NCBI GenBank assembly: GCA_012861695.1
Contig: JAAOOA010000635.1
Coordinates: forward strand, 156,001 to 220,000
Direction: 5' to 3'
From: Trematomus loennbergii
Lineage: Eukaryota; Chordata; Actinopteri; Perciformes; Nototheniidae
Length of the DNA: 64,000 bases
Of this stretch, positions 36,336 through 50,100 are shown in pieces; position 1 is the first letter of the stretch; each line of letters begins with the position of its first letter. The notes under the pieces are model-generated. The model did not search any database and was not told where the DNA came from. It worked only from the letters and a program-made list of their open reading frames with translations. The position numbers were made by a program, and so were the translations under genes.

Positions 36336-36336
<1 letters not shown>

Positions 36337-37075
36337 CCACCTGACCTTGGTAGTTTCATTTTGAAAGGCTGAAGAGATGTTATCTACAGGCGAGAGTATA
36401 GACAGAGTTTACACTTTGACCCTTCAAACTGTTTACGGTTCACTGCAATGCATTCAGGACAAATATAAATTGCAAGTATTTAGAAGTATTTGCCGTACAT
36501 GATTTGTTGATTAAATGTACAATATGTTACCTCTCTAGATTGAAATGTCTTAAAATAACAAGACTTTTGGTTTTCATCTCAAATGTTTCCAAACATTTTA
36601 ATGTAAGGAATGTTTTTTCTTGGTAGTCTGTAAAGGCCTCATATATTGTAATTTCTAAGCAATATATGCCCATTAATTTACACTATCTTGCAGCATTTCA
36701 CAGGAATTTCACCAAGGACATCAGCATTAGTGTCTGTTGTGAAAGTAACGTAACTTATACTATACTTATTTTAAAGCAAACACTGATATTTTTCCATTTG
36801 AAAGGCGTGTGCATTACAGTCACTGATTTTCTCACCATTCACAAATAGGACTTCCTACTGGAAAATGATGACAATTCCCACTCTCTCGTCATGTATGAGG
36901 CACAAAAGACCGTGTTACCATGGAAATAAATCTAAGTGATTGAGATACTGGCACCTGATTGGTCCCTATCTGACCTTGCAGGAGGTTGATCGGCTTAGTA
37001 AACAGTTATGCTAATGATCTCCACAGAGGAGCTCCTCTCCCCCTCTCTCTCTATCTGCTATTACCCATAAAAGTA

Positions 37076-37078
<3 letters not shown>

Positions 37079-37136
<58 letters not shown>

Positions 37137-37152
37137 GGTTGTGTGTGTGTGT

Positions 37153-37195
<43 letters not shown>

Positions 37196-37198
37196 TGT
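37079..37198. repeat. (TG)n microsatellite, interrupted
   Basis: About 120 bp of TG dinucleotides broken by TTGGTT and GTGGTG. Confidence 0.93.
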
Positions 37199-40100
37199 AC
37201 TCCAAAATGTGTGTGAGGCTACAACTGCAGTGACTCCCCTCCCTCATCCAAAAACAATGAGAGGCTCTCCGCTGAGATAATGCATCCGAATGCATTACAG
37301 TCCATTAAGAAACAGACGCTGCTGGGATGTAATTGTGATTTAATAGCCTGAGAAAGGAGAGGTAGCAAATGGATGAGACAAGTTTGATTAGGAAGATGAT
37401 CATTAAGTGTTAGATGAGCATGTTTGAAGCTTTTCTGTATGTTATTTATACACTTTAACCTCATGAAAGCGTGATTTGCGTATTTATTTCTGTCCACAGC
37501 TCACACAAGGCAAGGTAAACGAAGCAAAATCTTTACTTTAGGCAAAGAAAACTTTTCTTTTATCGAACAAAAATAAGATCTTAACACATTCACAGCTCAT
37601 CAGGACCAAACAATGTCCAAGAAAGGAAACAATATTGAGAAGCAAATTGAGTTACAGCTCAGCAAAACAAACACACAGCGGGTTTCTGCAGCGCTGGGAG
37701 CTGATAAGCGTCTTTGGCTCGGTGTAGCAGTGGGGGGTTTGGGCTTTGGGGCGTTGATGGGTGTTGGGACTCATGCTAATCAGGCAGGTGGGAGCTTTTT
37801 TGTTTTTAAGAAGAAAACACACTCAGCAGGAGGGGGGACACTCTCTTTCTCTCTCACAAAGGGATTTTACTGCAGCTTCTCTCATCTTTAGGGGGTCTTC
37901 GGCTAATGGAGATACTGTAAATTAACTGCATTGAGAAAAGCATGAATTTAGATTAGTTGTGACCCAAGAGAGCGGGTTTCTGCCAGACAGGAAGTGGTGA
38001 TGTCTGAGGGTAACAAGGGTAAAGCAGGAGAGCCTTCAAATATGGAGAGGAGACGGCTTTGCTGGCACAATCTTAAAATACATATTTGTCTGGATAATGA
38101 AAAAGTTGCTGTGCAAACATGTACCTGAGTTAATCTTGTTTACATCGGTGTTCAGAGAGAGAGAGAGTTTGCTCTAGTAATAACTTTGAAAGCAGAATTT
38201 TGTAAAGTTTTGTAATCAAAAAACTTCTCCTGGCATTGGAGGCCAAATTGAGGTGAACTGAGGTATACTTAAACACAATTAAAAGGGCTCTACAACATAC
38301 TTTATAACAATGATTTCATATTTTACTTATTAGCATAGAGTTTCTTTAATATTCAACCTTGGAGTGGGGGCCCTACATACCAGCACTTGATCAGCAAATG
38401 TCCTCTGGGAACCATGAATGCTTGTATAACATTTCACGGCAATCTAAAGACACATGTGTGGATCAAAAGTGGACATTTTAAAAACTACTTTTGTGTCGAG
38501 TCGCTTTAGGTCAAAGCTTAAAGTTGGGACGTCGATTTGGTGCACTTGAAAAGCAGATGGAAAGACGGTCAATAAAGTAAATTAGGGTTTGATAAAAACT
38601 GCAAATGCAACATTTTGATATAATCAACATCGAGCTTATGTCCTACTTTTAAAGTGAAATTGCAACGTGTTCAAATTGATATGGATTCAGATGTGAAATC
38701 GTCTTGTTGCACAACAAATAAATGGTTTGTCCCCGGTGGATTATGGGCTGCAGCTCACTGTAGCATGCACGATGTTGACTGATGTGTGAAGAAGATACTT
38801 TTAGAGTCTAAGCGGACCTCGCTCCTGACAACATGCTCAGACATGTGTTGGGTTTGGCCCCTGACCAGAAAGAGCAGATGGAGCAGAGAGGCAGGAGGTC
38901 AGCGGTCTGGACGGTGAGCATCAGACATATGGAGCGGAGAGCATGGAGGAAGACGAGGGGAATCCAGCTCACCGGAAGATAAAGATCTCGTTTGGGAGAA
39001 AAAAAATCAAGTATTTAACGTAGTTTTATCGTCAAGCAGGCCAAAAACTACAAACTGTAGCCGACAAAACATGAGTCAGGAACTTTTCTGGTGATTTGGC
39101 AGACTCTCTGCAGCTCACCGCAGAAGAAACTCAACCGAGACGCATGAGAACACGTTCCTGTTGTTCCCACAGTCCTGTGCAAACACAACCCCCCATGGAG
39201 GAGAGCCAAGAAAGAAATGCTAATCTGTAAGATGTTTTGACTGCTAGTCCACTCATTAGTTGAAATGAGCAAAGTTCTTATAGTTGTTTTTAAGTGTTAA
39301 AGGGAAAATAATATCCAAACAAAAAAGCTTGCCTTTGCTAAATTCAATATATATAAGGGGAAATGCTACTGTCTTATTTGGTCTGGCCTAGCTCAAAGTC
39401 TTATCCATAATATATGAACTTAAACACTTACTTTGATTGTTGCTTATTTGGTCATGAATATTTAATGTCACAGAGAAACACGGTAGGTTTTGTGGCGCTT
39501 TAAATAACAAAGATTACGTTTAAATCCGCATTTTCGTCTGTCTTTTCTACAAAGGACAATACCCATAGCGCATTTGAGAACATCTTGACACATAGGAACA
39601 TTTTACATGCATATAAAAGCATTTTTACAGTGTAATGTTTACAATGCATGCATCTACAAGCCTAACATGTGATTAAAAGAAGCACATTTCGAACGTGATT
39701 CCCATTTTTTGCTTCATAATCTTAATCCAAAGCATTTTCTTGATCTTGTACACAAGGCGCTGCACTGTTACCTCGCCCCGTGTGTCAGCATATTAGATTA
39801 AGCCACATTTCCCCCCACGTTGCAGCAGTTCATTCATAATGAACCAAAGCCGTGTCATTAAACTCAAGCCGTCTGCACGCCTCTGAGCCACGGGGAACAC
39901 GTTCTTCTCTTCATTCTCTTTTCTCAAGACCTTCAATCCAGCACAAGGGTTTTTCTTCTGTAAAAATACACCCATTGTTTTGTCTCTCGGCGTGTCTCTA
40001 CTTTACAGCTGTGCATGACGGATTGTTTGAGCAGGAGGATTGTGAGGAAACAATGCAGCACCAGTTAGACCTATTGATCTCCACGCTCGCAGTCTGTGTC

Positions 40101-40204
40101 CGTCCCAGCTGGTGCTGCAGGATAATAGTAAACTAAGGGGGGGGGATGGAGGTTACCGGCTGCTTACACAACTTAGAGAAGCCTGGATTTACATTTTAGA
40201 GATC
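37199..40204. other. Gene desert segment
   Basis: No gene supported. A fragment at about 38355-38460 (GTCCTCTGGGAACCATGAATG) belongs to the same dispersed family as 42050-42480. Confidence 0.4.
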
Positions 40205-41063
40205 TTAAAGGTCACCTATTATACTGTTTTTCCTCAATATATTATAGGTCTCAGTTATATACCAAACATGTCTCTGAAGTGATCATTGTAGCATCCCATA
40301 ATCCCCTCTGTTTCAGCCCTGTTTCAAAAGTGCTGATTCTCTGTCTGTTACTTTATATCAGGGGTGTCAAACTCAAATACACAGTGGGCCGTTGGTTGCT
40401 GATTGGCTAATAACACAAGCCAAACATCGTTATGACATCATAAAGTGGCCAAAATCTGATCAGCTCATTTTCAGACAGGTTTTTATAGAAATGGATCAGG
40501 ACAAAAAGAGAGAGAATCTTTGTTCCTGAAACTTTCAGAGTCTCTTTCCACAGAGGGGACACATGTTGATGTAGAAGAGACATGAAGAAGAGGGACACAT
40601 GTTGATGTAGAAGAGACATGAAGAAGAGGGGACACATGTTGATGTAGAAGAGACATGAAGAAGAGGGGACACATGTTGATGTAGAGAAGAGACATGAAGA
40701 AGAGGGGACACATGTTGATGTAGAAGAGACATGAAGAAGAGGGGACACATGTTGATGTAGAAGAGACATGAAGAAGAGGGGACACATGTTGATGAAGAAG
40801 AGACATGAAGAAGAGGGGACACATGGTTGATGTAGAAGAGACATGAAGAAGAGGGGACACATGTTGATGTAGAAGAGACATGAAGAAGAGGGGACACATG
40901 TTGATGTAGAAGAGACATGAAGAAGAGGGGACACATGTTGATGTAGAAGAGACATGAAGAAGAGGGGACACGTGTTGATGTAGAAGAGACATGAAGAAGA
41001 GGGGACACATGTTGATGTAGAAGAGACAGGAACAGTGGATTTAGCACAATAGGTGACGTTTAA
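40205..41063. mobile_element. TTAA-flanked MITE with 37-bp minisatellite, intergenic copy
   Basis: Starts TTAAAGGTCACCTATTATAC and ends GCACAATAGGTGACGTTTAA, inverted and bordered by TTAA, the same family as the element in mmadhc intron 6. The first ~150 bases align with 8394-8540. After that it contains a fragment CAGGGGTGTCAAACTCAAAT, the start of another common fish repeat, before the array. No transposase is present. Confidence 0.7.
40553..41033. repeat. 37-bp minisatellite, about 13 copies
   Basis: Same unit as at 8765-9867 (GGGGACACATGTTGATGTAG then AAGAGACATGAAGAAGA). Units are more uniform than in the first array, with a few one- or two-base indels (for example ATGGTTGATG near 40825 and TAGAGAAGAG near 40682). 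Minus-strand frames of up to 182 residues are artefacts. Confidence 0.93.
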
Positions 41064-42049
41064 AAGAGGATATTTTCTGTGGGCGAGGTGAGACCCGGTT
41101 CAATTTCAGGCGCTGGGATTGCACATAAAAAGCAATATATGAGTGATGGATGATCATTCCCGCTCAATCGAGTTGATGCTTTTGCCATAACAGTTCATCT
41201 TGAGCACTTCATTTCTTAAATCAGGATGAAACAAACGTCTCCGCTCCAACAAAAGATGGTGATGAATAGTGTCCATCTCCCTCTAAGCTTGTTACTGCAG
41301 ACAGACGGAGATTTTGATTCTGTTTTGCAGCGGAAAGCGGGGAGGAAGATATTTGGTTTGATATTAAAACTATTAATCACATGCTGGGAAATCCTGATTG
41401 ATAGTTAGAAATAGATTTAGGTGGGTTTGACCTTCATGAATCAGAGACAAATTAGCAATAGAGCTGTTACATAATGCTGTGAATTCAGAAAATGTCCAAT
41501 AAGGAATGGCATTCTGTAACGCTCCATTTTGTCACCTGTCAGATTATAGCACTGGTGAAAACAAAAGACAAGATTTTCCAATTGTTTTTTTCCTTCAAAC
41601 TGTTTTTGTCTCTTGGGACGGAGCTGCCAAAGGCGACAATGGAGCTCAACCTTTCCATCTGCAAGATAGGAGTGTCTTCTTGTCACATTTCTCTCACTGA
41701 AATGCCACCACTGTACAGTATTTCTCCGTGAGTCATGTCTGTGTCAGGGACTTATTTAATAAACACTAAGACTTTACAGCCGGCTCTGTGAGATGGTACG
41801 AAGTGGGCCTTTGAGTTGAATGCTAACGTGACCATGCAGGCAGACATTTACCTCCTTAATTCGTGTTTTCTAATAAGCAGTAAAACACAAAGTATGACTA
41901 AGATAGATGGGAATGTCATTAGTTACTTGGAGTGAAGTATTGCACAAGTTTGGACCTGATGTCGGCGCTTCATTTGATCAATCAGAAGATCTCTAACGCC
42001 TGTGAGGAACATGCATTTCTCAACACTATCCAAAAGATTATTTGTCTAA
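41064..42049. other. Gene desert segment
   Basis: No gene or repeat recognised. Confidence 0.4.
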
Positions 42050-42480
42050 AAACAAAAGCCTCAACCTCGTGTTAGTGCCAGAGGTAACGTCAGATTATCA
42101 CCAAAGAAAGTAGGATTCATCGTCTGAGAAAAATGAATATCTGTAGGACGTTTTGGGCTAGATTTCTTAATATTGACATATGATTAATCCTCTGGGAATC
42201 ATGAAAGCCTGTACCCAATGGAAATGCATCGAAAAGTTGTGTTAACAATTAATTAAGCAACAAAAATGTCTACCTTTTGGAGGTGAAATATCTTTACGAA
42301 ATGTGTGCCAATACATCACGTAGAAGTTTAATATATCAGGATAGGTGAAAACTTTGCCCTGATGGTGGCGCCATGATTCATCCTCCGAGGGCCATGAATG
42401 CCTGTAAATTTTCACTATAATACATGCTAAGGTAGTTGAGATATTTAACTCTGAATCACCAAACGTTTCCATTCCTACAG
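42050..42480. repeat. Old copies of an abundant teleost repeat
   Basis: Contains two related blocks: CACCAAAGAAAGTAGGATTC with CCTCTGGGAATCATGAAAGC, and ATGATTCATCCTCCGAGGGC with CATGAATGCCTGTA and TTGAGATATTTAACTCTG. These phrases (a CATGAATG...CCTGTA block and a GATATTT...CACCAAA block) are typical of a highly dispersed old fish repeat. Assignment is from memory. Confidence 0.45.
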
Positions 42481-44607
42481 AGCTAGCAGTTCATCTGGAA
42501 ATCATAAGAACTCAACCTTGGGGAAATGGCGGAAATCACTCGCAGCACATCTGCAATCAATGGATTAGATCACTTTACCTCCCGTACTTGTACAACATGG
42601 CTTAGTGAAATGAGGCGTTGTGGGACTCAGGGCGGACTGCAGACTTCAGACTAGATTTCTGCCAGCTCAGACCAGATTCCTGACTTATTACAGTATGTAG
42701 GTCAGGCCAAATACCATTACAGTCTGGACCCTCGCTGCAGGTTACATTGCTAAAAGAGACGTGTTCTTTTATGAGGGTCAGTGACTGCTATCGTTGAGAG
42801 TTAATGCTCTGTGTTGTTTGCTGAGTGTTGTAATTCAGTACGGTGCTTCCCTTCTTCTCCACCCTTTCAGAGTTATGTCCTACATTTCCCAGATGCATTT
42901 CAACAAGCCTTCGGAGAACATGCCTGGACATCACCATTTAAATGTGCGTGCGTGTTAACAGAGAGTGTATGGAGACTAAAAAGAGCAACAAAGGAAGCGG
43001 CGAATGGCAAGAAAGCAGGTTTTTCCAGTTGAGAAAAGATGTCCTTCGCTCAAACGCTCAACATGTCAGACGTTTCATTTTTACGAGGCTGGGTGTTGAG
43101 AGTGTTATTTGATCTACATCTTGCACTACTCCCTTGTGTCTCTGGTGAAAAAATAGAAGCAAAGCCAGCTCTAGGAACTTGCTGAACCTGATTACAGCTG
43201 AAAATGATTCTGTTTACTTCCTTTTTACAGGAAATACTTTAATGCTACTGTAACATTATGAATGCAGAAAGAGATAAGGTTTAAAAAGTATGTGGGTTTT
43301 ATGAGGTGACTTAGTTTCCTATGTTTTTAATCTCTGTGCTAAGCTATGCTAACTGGCTAGTCATTAGAATATACTTATTATAGACGTGAAGTCAAGTCTC
43401 CGAAATATTTGATTACACGGATATTGTAGCTGCATTGTCCTATGATCATAAACATTTAATCAAAATGGCTATAATTTAATGGTTTGATTCTGCAAACTGT
43501 CTTTTAATTTGTGAGACCACTTAGAAATATGAGAAATAGTCTTAGGGCTTTACAAATGAGACTTAAATCTAATTTAAATGCATGATACTTGGGAAAAAAC
43601 CGTCCCCCATGCAGCCGTAAGGAGCCCAGTTGTGCGTCTTTCATCTCTGACATTTATTTTCCACCTGACAGCCCCTGTTTCCCTGCCCCTGACAACCCAA
43701 TACATCTCTCAGACCGCATGTATGTGATGAAGTCATTGCGTGATATATAGTCTCGCTGTGTGAGGAAAAGCAGTTTGCATGCTCGGCAGCCCCGGGGAAT
43801 TTAGCACGGCCCGAACAACATTGTCTGCCTGAAGTCATACTGTAGCTTTTCAAGCAGACGAGACGCACAGAGAGCTTTTTGTTCCTTTCAGCCGCTACAA
43901 AACCTGCTTTTCACAGAGATGTCAGCGCAGTCAAGGACTCGAGTTCGACGTGTTTTTCTGAAGAAACATTGTTGTAATAATGTGGAACTGAATGTTAACT
44001 GCTGTGTAAATACTTATCTATTTATCCCATTTAATATGACATGTACTGGGGTTTTTTGTAATTTGTGGTGGAGTAACATGGGCCCCACTCGTAGCTGAAG
44101 CTATATTAATTGTTCATGTCCAACTCAGATTAAGTTATCTTGAATTTAAGTGCACTCTTCTTTTTTTTAGATATAGGCAAGAGTTGTGACCGTTACATGA
44201 AATGAAATCACCAAATTCTTCACACAGCTGATTAAACTGTAGAGATTTAAGGTCTAATATGAAGGAAAAACTCAAGACACACACAACCAAACTTGATCAG
44301 TTGTTATTGTTTTGAGTGAGAGACCCCCTGTTGTGTGTTTAAAGTGTCAACAACCTTTTAGTTTAGCTAAAATAGCATTCATTTATAGGTGCAATTCAAC
44401 ATGCAAAACAATATTGGTACAGTTCGGAAATGTAATGTTCAAAGAAGAGGGCTCAGAAGGGGACTTACTGTTTTGTTGATATGAATAATTCTCATTTTCC
44501 AACCCGTCACCAGCTCAGTACTCATCTCCATGGATCACCCTAAACCGTCTGGATGGTGGTAAGTAAAGTACACTTAGAAAATGGACTGTATTAATGGTTT
44601 CTAAGAG

Positions 44608-44642
<35 letters not shown>

Positions 44643-45215
44643 ACATAAAGCTTTTGTTAGTGAGCAAACAAAGACCACCGTCATGTCTGAGGTTTACAGA
44701 GCAGAGACCAACGAGCATTATATCTGCTGCACCTGTGCAATCAACTCATCACAGGTGTCCTTTGTGCTAGTCAGATTAAAGGCTTTAGCAAAACAATATA
44801 TCAACACATATCCGTTGAATTGATGATGAAATCCTGGTTCCAATAGGAGTATTTTCACAAGACATTTCCTGTTGTAAATGAGGAAGTTGATATTTCTCCT
44901 CTTGTGTAACTTTTCAAAAGCTTTGTTCTGATTTGTAGGACCAAAAATGTGTGTTTGTAATAACTTCTGGTGACATTAAGCTTTATGGCACAGGTTTTTG
45001 ATACCTAGAAGTATTCTAATCTTCATTAAAAAAACACCACTTATATGATTATTGAAGCGTAAATGCAATCTCTAGTATCTAATAATGGCACGATGACTTT
45101 TTTAGGACACATATATAAGCTTAATTACAAACGTATTCAATGTCGCTAAAATCTCCCACGCTTGTTTTGTGCACCCATTGACCATGTTTTTCTCTCAATG
45201 AACAGAAAACACACA
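42481..45215. other. Gene desert segment next to the rnd3 3' end
   Basis: No gene supported. Holds a short (TG)n at 44609-44639 and a dispersed-repeat fragment near 43338-43360. Confidence 0.4.
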
Positions 45216-45232
45216 CTTCAATTCCATTTGCA

Positions 45233-45238
45233 TTTATT
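45233..45238 (-). terminator. rnd3: Candidate rnd3 polyadenylation signal
   Basis: AATAAA on the minus strand (TTTATT on plus), giving a 3' UTR of about 1.7 kb, in line with the long 3' UTR of vertebrate RND3. Another AATAAA near 45657-45662 could give a shorter form. Confidence 0.45.
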
Positions 45239-45759
45239 CTAAAGGGAAAATATATAATTCAATAAATATTGCAGCAACAACATTGGCAAAGACATTTGAA
45301 GGTGACATCAACATTCAAGGAAACATGATCATGTACACGGGGAGAAGACGACAGATTAGGAAATCACGATTAGACTTGGGCCACTGAGCTGTAAAAATGT
45401 GACAAGTTAATTGGGAGGTTACATTAAAAGTGCATCAATACCTTTGATATTTAAACAGCTTCTTAATTGCACTGCTGAGAGGAAATAACACTAATGTACA
45501 CTGTGAACAACACGGTTTCTTAATAGCTTAGAAAATAGTTTGTTGTTAGTTTTCAAATGAAAGCCAAAACACATATGACCTAATAATGTTTCAAACCATG
45601 TCAATACGTTCCTCATCTTCGCAAAAAATACGTTAACGATGTTATTTCGGCCTCCTTTTATTCAGTTTCTTGCATTTAAATCATTTTATACCAATGTAGG
45701 TAACCAGACAAATCAACGTGGTGCTTTTCGATCACAAGTCATTACATATTAACGTGTCC

Positions 45760-45845
45760 ATATTCACGACAACTCTTCCATTCGCTGATTATTTTCTCAA
45801 TTAGTCCTATTAATTATTATCCATTAATTGTTTCAGGTGTGACCG
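45760..45845. repeat. Diverged dispersed-repeat remnant in the probable rnd3 3' UTR
   Basis: GCTGATTATTTTCTCAATTA followed by GTCC..TTAATTATTATCC and ATTAATTGTTT resembles the AATCGATTA-rich segment of a common fish repeat, also seen at 57060-57355. It is an old copy and would be transcribed if the 3' UTR reaches 45.2 kb. Confidence 0.35.
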
Positions 45846-46914
45846 AGTCTTTATAAGAGTCTGAACACTTCGGGAAAATGCAAAGCAGAGAGCTCTGGTG
45901 TTGTCAGCTCCTAACAAACAAGTTTGAATTGTTGCTTACATTTCCAGTCCCTCCCTAAAAGTGCATTGGGAGAACGACTCATGGCTCAAACTGGCTGTCA
46001 TTTCACACAAATACTCACATTTTTCACTTCACGTTTGTTGGCCCACTGACGCTTTTTAGCCCATTAAGGCTTCATTAAGGTTTTTAAAAACGTGTTATGC
46101 AAGTTATGTTTTTCTAACTGCATTTGTTACTAAAGTCATTTAGCTTTTTGCGGCCCAGTATGACACAGAGTTAATAAAGCCGTCAGTGTGGATAATCTTC
46201 AGGGAGTCTTTACATATGTATATCCGTGGAATAAAGTGAAATAAACGGGCACAGAATGGCTGCTACAGACTCAAGAATCAGGATGGAAGCTAAAATAAAA
46301 CAATGACGCAGTTACACACCAATGACTTCACATTATACCGACAACATATCAGAGACAGGGGGGGGACACACAGCGTCAGTGTGTGCAGGACGAGGTCATT
46401 CCTCTTGGCATGTCCTCTGCACAAAGTGGAGCGGGGGTGAGGGTGAATCACTTCCAAACTACAGTGACGAGTTGGTGTTTAAACCCTCCGAGCAACGAGT
46501 CTTTGATCCGGCACAAACAGCAGCTCCTATCCTGGGAAGCAAACCCTTTTGGCTCTCATTCAAAAAAGATCACATGTTTTAAAAACCCCTTCCTCGACAT
46601 GATGAGCGTTTCCTAATGACATCACCCGTCCTGCTCATTTCCTGCTCGTGTGGAAACACCTCGAACACATCCGCTATCCGAGGAGGGCACTTCCCCTCGC
46701 AGGTATCTCGCTGACAGATAGCTTCCTCTTCTGGTGGAGCTTGGGACGCTACTACGCTTTGAGTATTCCAGTAACATGTACACGATTTGAAGCTTATTAA
46801 ACCCCCTTTTCCAGACAAATAAGGGGTCTTTCGCATGCAGGAGAGAGCGGCCATTCGCTTCCTGCTTGCACTGAGCTCTGTCCTCATCAGTGTGATCCCC
46901 CTCGGTCCGATCAG

Positions 46915-47163
46915 TCACATGATCGAGCAACTTTTGGCTTTGTCCTTGCGGAGATCTGAAGCCACGGCTGCCAGGTCGGGTCTGCCGGGCATGTGTGAGA
47001 TCCTCTTGTTGCCGCGAGGGGCCTTACTGCGCTTGACGTTTTTGTTGTTTTTGTTAATGCAAGCCAGGGTGGCCACGTGGAAAATGTCTCTGACGCTGTT
47101 CTCGGACTGCTGCGCCGAGCACTCGATGTAAGGCGCCGAAATCTGCTTGGCCATGCTGTTCCC
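46915..47163 (-). CDS. rnd3: rnd3 exon 5 (C-terminus, CAAX)
   Basis: Eighty-two codons plus [22 protein letters not shown] to [13 protein letters not shown]. Acceptor TCTTCCTCCTCAG. The polybasic tail and CSIM box direct prenylation and membrane binding. Compared with human RND3 one residue is missing in the GAATYIE segment (here SAPYIE). The acceptor lies 44 bp from the edge of a transposon. Confidence 0.95.
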   Translation of the reverse strand, partial: GNSMAKQISAPYIECSAQQSENSVRDIFHVATLACINKNNKNVKRSKAPRGNKRISHMPGRPDLAAVASDLRKDKAKSCSIM

Positions 47164-50100
47164 CTGAGGAGGAAGAGGACAAATATGGTCACGGGAGGAA
47201 AAAGAAACGGCTTGGGAAGTAGTGGAGTACACATACTTCGTTACTGTACTTAAGTACATTTTTCTGGTATCAGTACTTTACTCCACTACTTATTTTTCTG
47301 AGGACTTTTTACTTTGACTTCTTACATTTTGAACCCAAATACCTGTACTTTCTACTTCTTACATGTTGAACACAAATACCTGTACTTTCTACTTCTTACA
47401 TGTTGAACACAAATACCTGTACTTTCTACTTCTTACATGTTGAACACAAATACCTGTACTTTCTACTTCTTACATGTTGAACCCAAATACCTGTACTTTC
47501 TACTTCTTACATGTTGAACACAAATACGTGTACTTTCTACTTCTTACATGTTGAACACAAATACGTGTACTTTCTACTTCTTACATGTTGAACCCAAATA
47601 CCTGTACTTTCTACTTCTTACATGTTGAACCCAAATACCTGTACTTTCTACTTCTTACATGTTGAACACAAATACCTGTACTTTCTACTTCTTACATGTT
47701 GAACCCAAATACCTGTACTTTCTACTTCTTACTTCACCCAAATACCTGTACTTTCTACTTCTTACATGTTGAACCCAAATACCTGTACTTTCTACTTCTT
47801 ACACTTTGAACCCAAATACCTGTACTTTCTACTTCTTACACTTTGAACCCAAATACCTGTACTTTCTACTTCTTACATGTTGAACCCAAATACCTGTACT
47901 TTCTACTTCTTACATGTTGAACCCAAATACCTGTACTTTCTACTTCTTACATGTTGAACACAAATACCTGTACTTTCTACTTCTTACATGTTGAACACAA
48001 ATACCTGTACTTTCTACTTCTTACATGTTGAACACAAATACCTGTACTTTCTACTTCTTACATGTTGAACCCAAATACCTGTACTTTCTACTTCTTACAC
48101 TTTGAACCCAAATACCTGTACTTTCTACTTCTTACATGTTGAACCCAAATACCTGTACTTTCTACTTCTTACATGTTGAACCCAAATACCTGTACTTTCT
48201 ACTTCTTACATGTTGAACACAAATACCTGTACTTTCTACTTCTTACATGTTGAACCCAAATACCTGTACTTTCTACTTCTTACATGTTGAACCCAAATAC
48301 CTGTACTTTCTACTTCTTACATGTTGAACCCAAATACCTGTACTTTCTACTTCTTACATGTTGAACACAAATACCTGTACTTTCTACTTCTTACATGTTG
48401 AACACAAATACCTGTACTTTCTACTTTTACATGTTGAACACAAATACCTGTACTTTCTACTTCTTACATGTTGAACCCAAATACCTGTACTTTCTACTTC
48501 TTACATGTTGAACCCAAATACCTGTACTTTCTACTTCTTACATGTTGAACACAAATACCTGTACTTTCTACTTCTTACATGTTGAACACAAATACCTGTA
48601 CTTTCTACTTCTTACATGTTGAACCCAAATACCTGTACTTTCTACTTCTTACATGTTGAACCCAAATACCTGTACTTTCTACTTCTTACATGTTGAACCC
48701 AAATACCTGTACTTTCTACTTCTTACATGTTGAACACAAATACCTGTACTTTCTACTTCTTACATGTTGAACCCAAATACCTGTACTTTCTACTTCTTAC
48801 ATGTTGAACCCAAATACCTGTACTTTCTACTTCTTACATGTTGAACACAAATACCTGTACTTTCTACTTCTTACATGTTGAACCAAATACCTGTACTTTC
48901 TACTTCTTACATGTTGAACCCAAATACCTGTACTTTCTACTTCTCACATTTCCAAACAGGCTGGTTCCTTTAGTTTGAATGTGTGTTTGGTGGCGTGATC
49001 ATTATTATTTAGAGTCATTGCGTGCCTATTGATTTGAACACGATCCGTGTATCCATCATTTCCTGGTCTTCTCTAAAGAAGAGGGACCAATGAAAACGTT
49101 GTCATGTTGCCGTTGTTCAGCATGGAAACATTCATTAGCTAACAATGACATTATTGTTCTATTATATAAAGGGAGGTCAGGTACTCTTTAAAACAGCTGC
49201 TAGTTATGGGTACTTTTTACTGAAGTACATTTCAAAGATCTTTACTTGTACTTGAGTAAAGAGTCAGTACTTCTACTTTTACCAGAGTATTTTTAAACAC
49301 AGTATCTGTACTTCTACTTGAGTAAGGAGTACTTTTGCCATCTCTGGTTGCAGGTCAACAATGACGACAGCTTTTCCCTCTTAGGGATCAGTTGAGTTTA
49401 TCGTACAATGAGCAATTATTCACGAATGATTGCAGCCAGGAAACAGCTTTCACTAATTGCACGTCTGACGTCTGAAATATGTGATTTTAATTAATCTGCA
49501 TACCTGGTCGTAGGAGACGGGGGTCTGTCTGTGGTTGGAAAGCTCCACCAGCGTGCTCAGATCTGTGCGTAGGTCTGATTTGCATCCCACTAAAAGCATC
49601 TTAGTGTTGGGACAAAACTCCTGGATCTCCCCTTTCCACTGTGGAGAGACAAAAGCTTGTGTCAAGCAACATTCAGAGGAAAAACATTTCGACCAAAGCG
49701 TTATAATATGAGCAGAAAATCTATATTTTTAGCTCCATTTCCTCAACAGACCACCTAGCGAACCCTTATGTTTATTTAACTGCAATTAAGGGGTAAATTA
49801 TGCATGTTGACCTGACACAACATCACATGAGTTGAACCCCCCCCATCATCCGTCTTTTAAGTACAAAGGTTAAAGCTGCCACTTCCTGGAGCCCCTCACG
49901 CTTTCGGCTCTGGAAGCGAACTACAAATAATCCCCATGCTTCCTCCCTGACAACAATAAATGCCCCGTGATCGATGGCGTGTCTCCAGGGGATTTAATCT
50001 GAGGCTAATGTGCCTGAGCCTGGCTGGTCAGGGGATCAAGTTCATCGACATGCAAGGAGGAAGTTGTTTTGTACGGTTGCACAAACACCACTTGAGAAAA

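Noticed and set aside
40407..41047. Minus-strand open frames of 170-182 residues
   Set aside because: Same minisatellite artefact in the second MITE copy.
46322..46616. Plus-strand open frames opposite the rnd3 3' UTR
   Set aside because: No family resemblance, no splice or promoter support, and they lie antisense to the probable 3' UTR.
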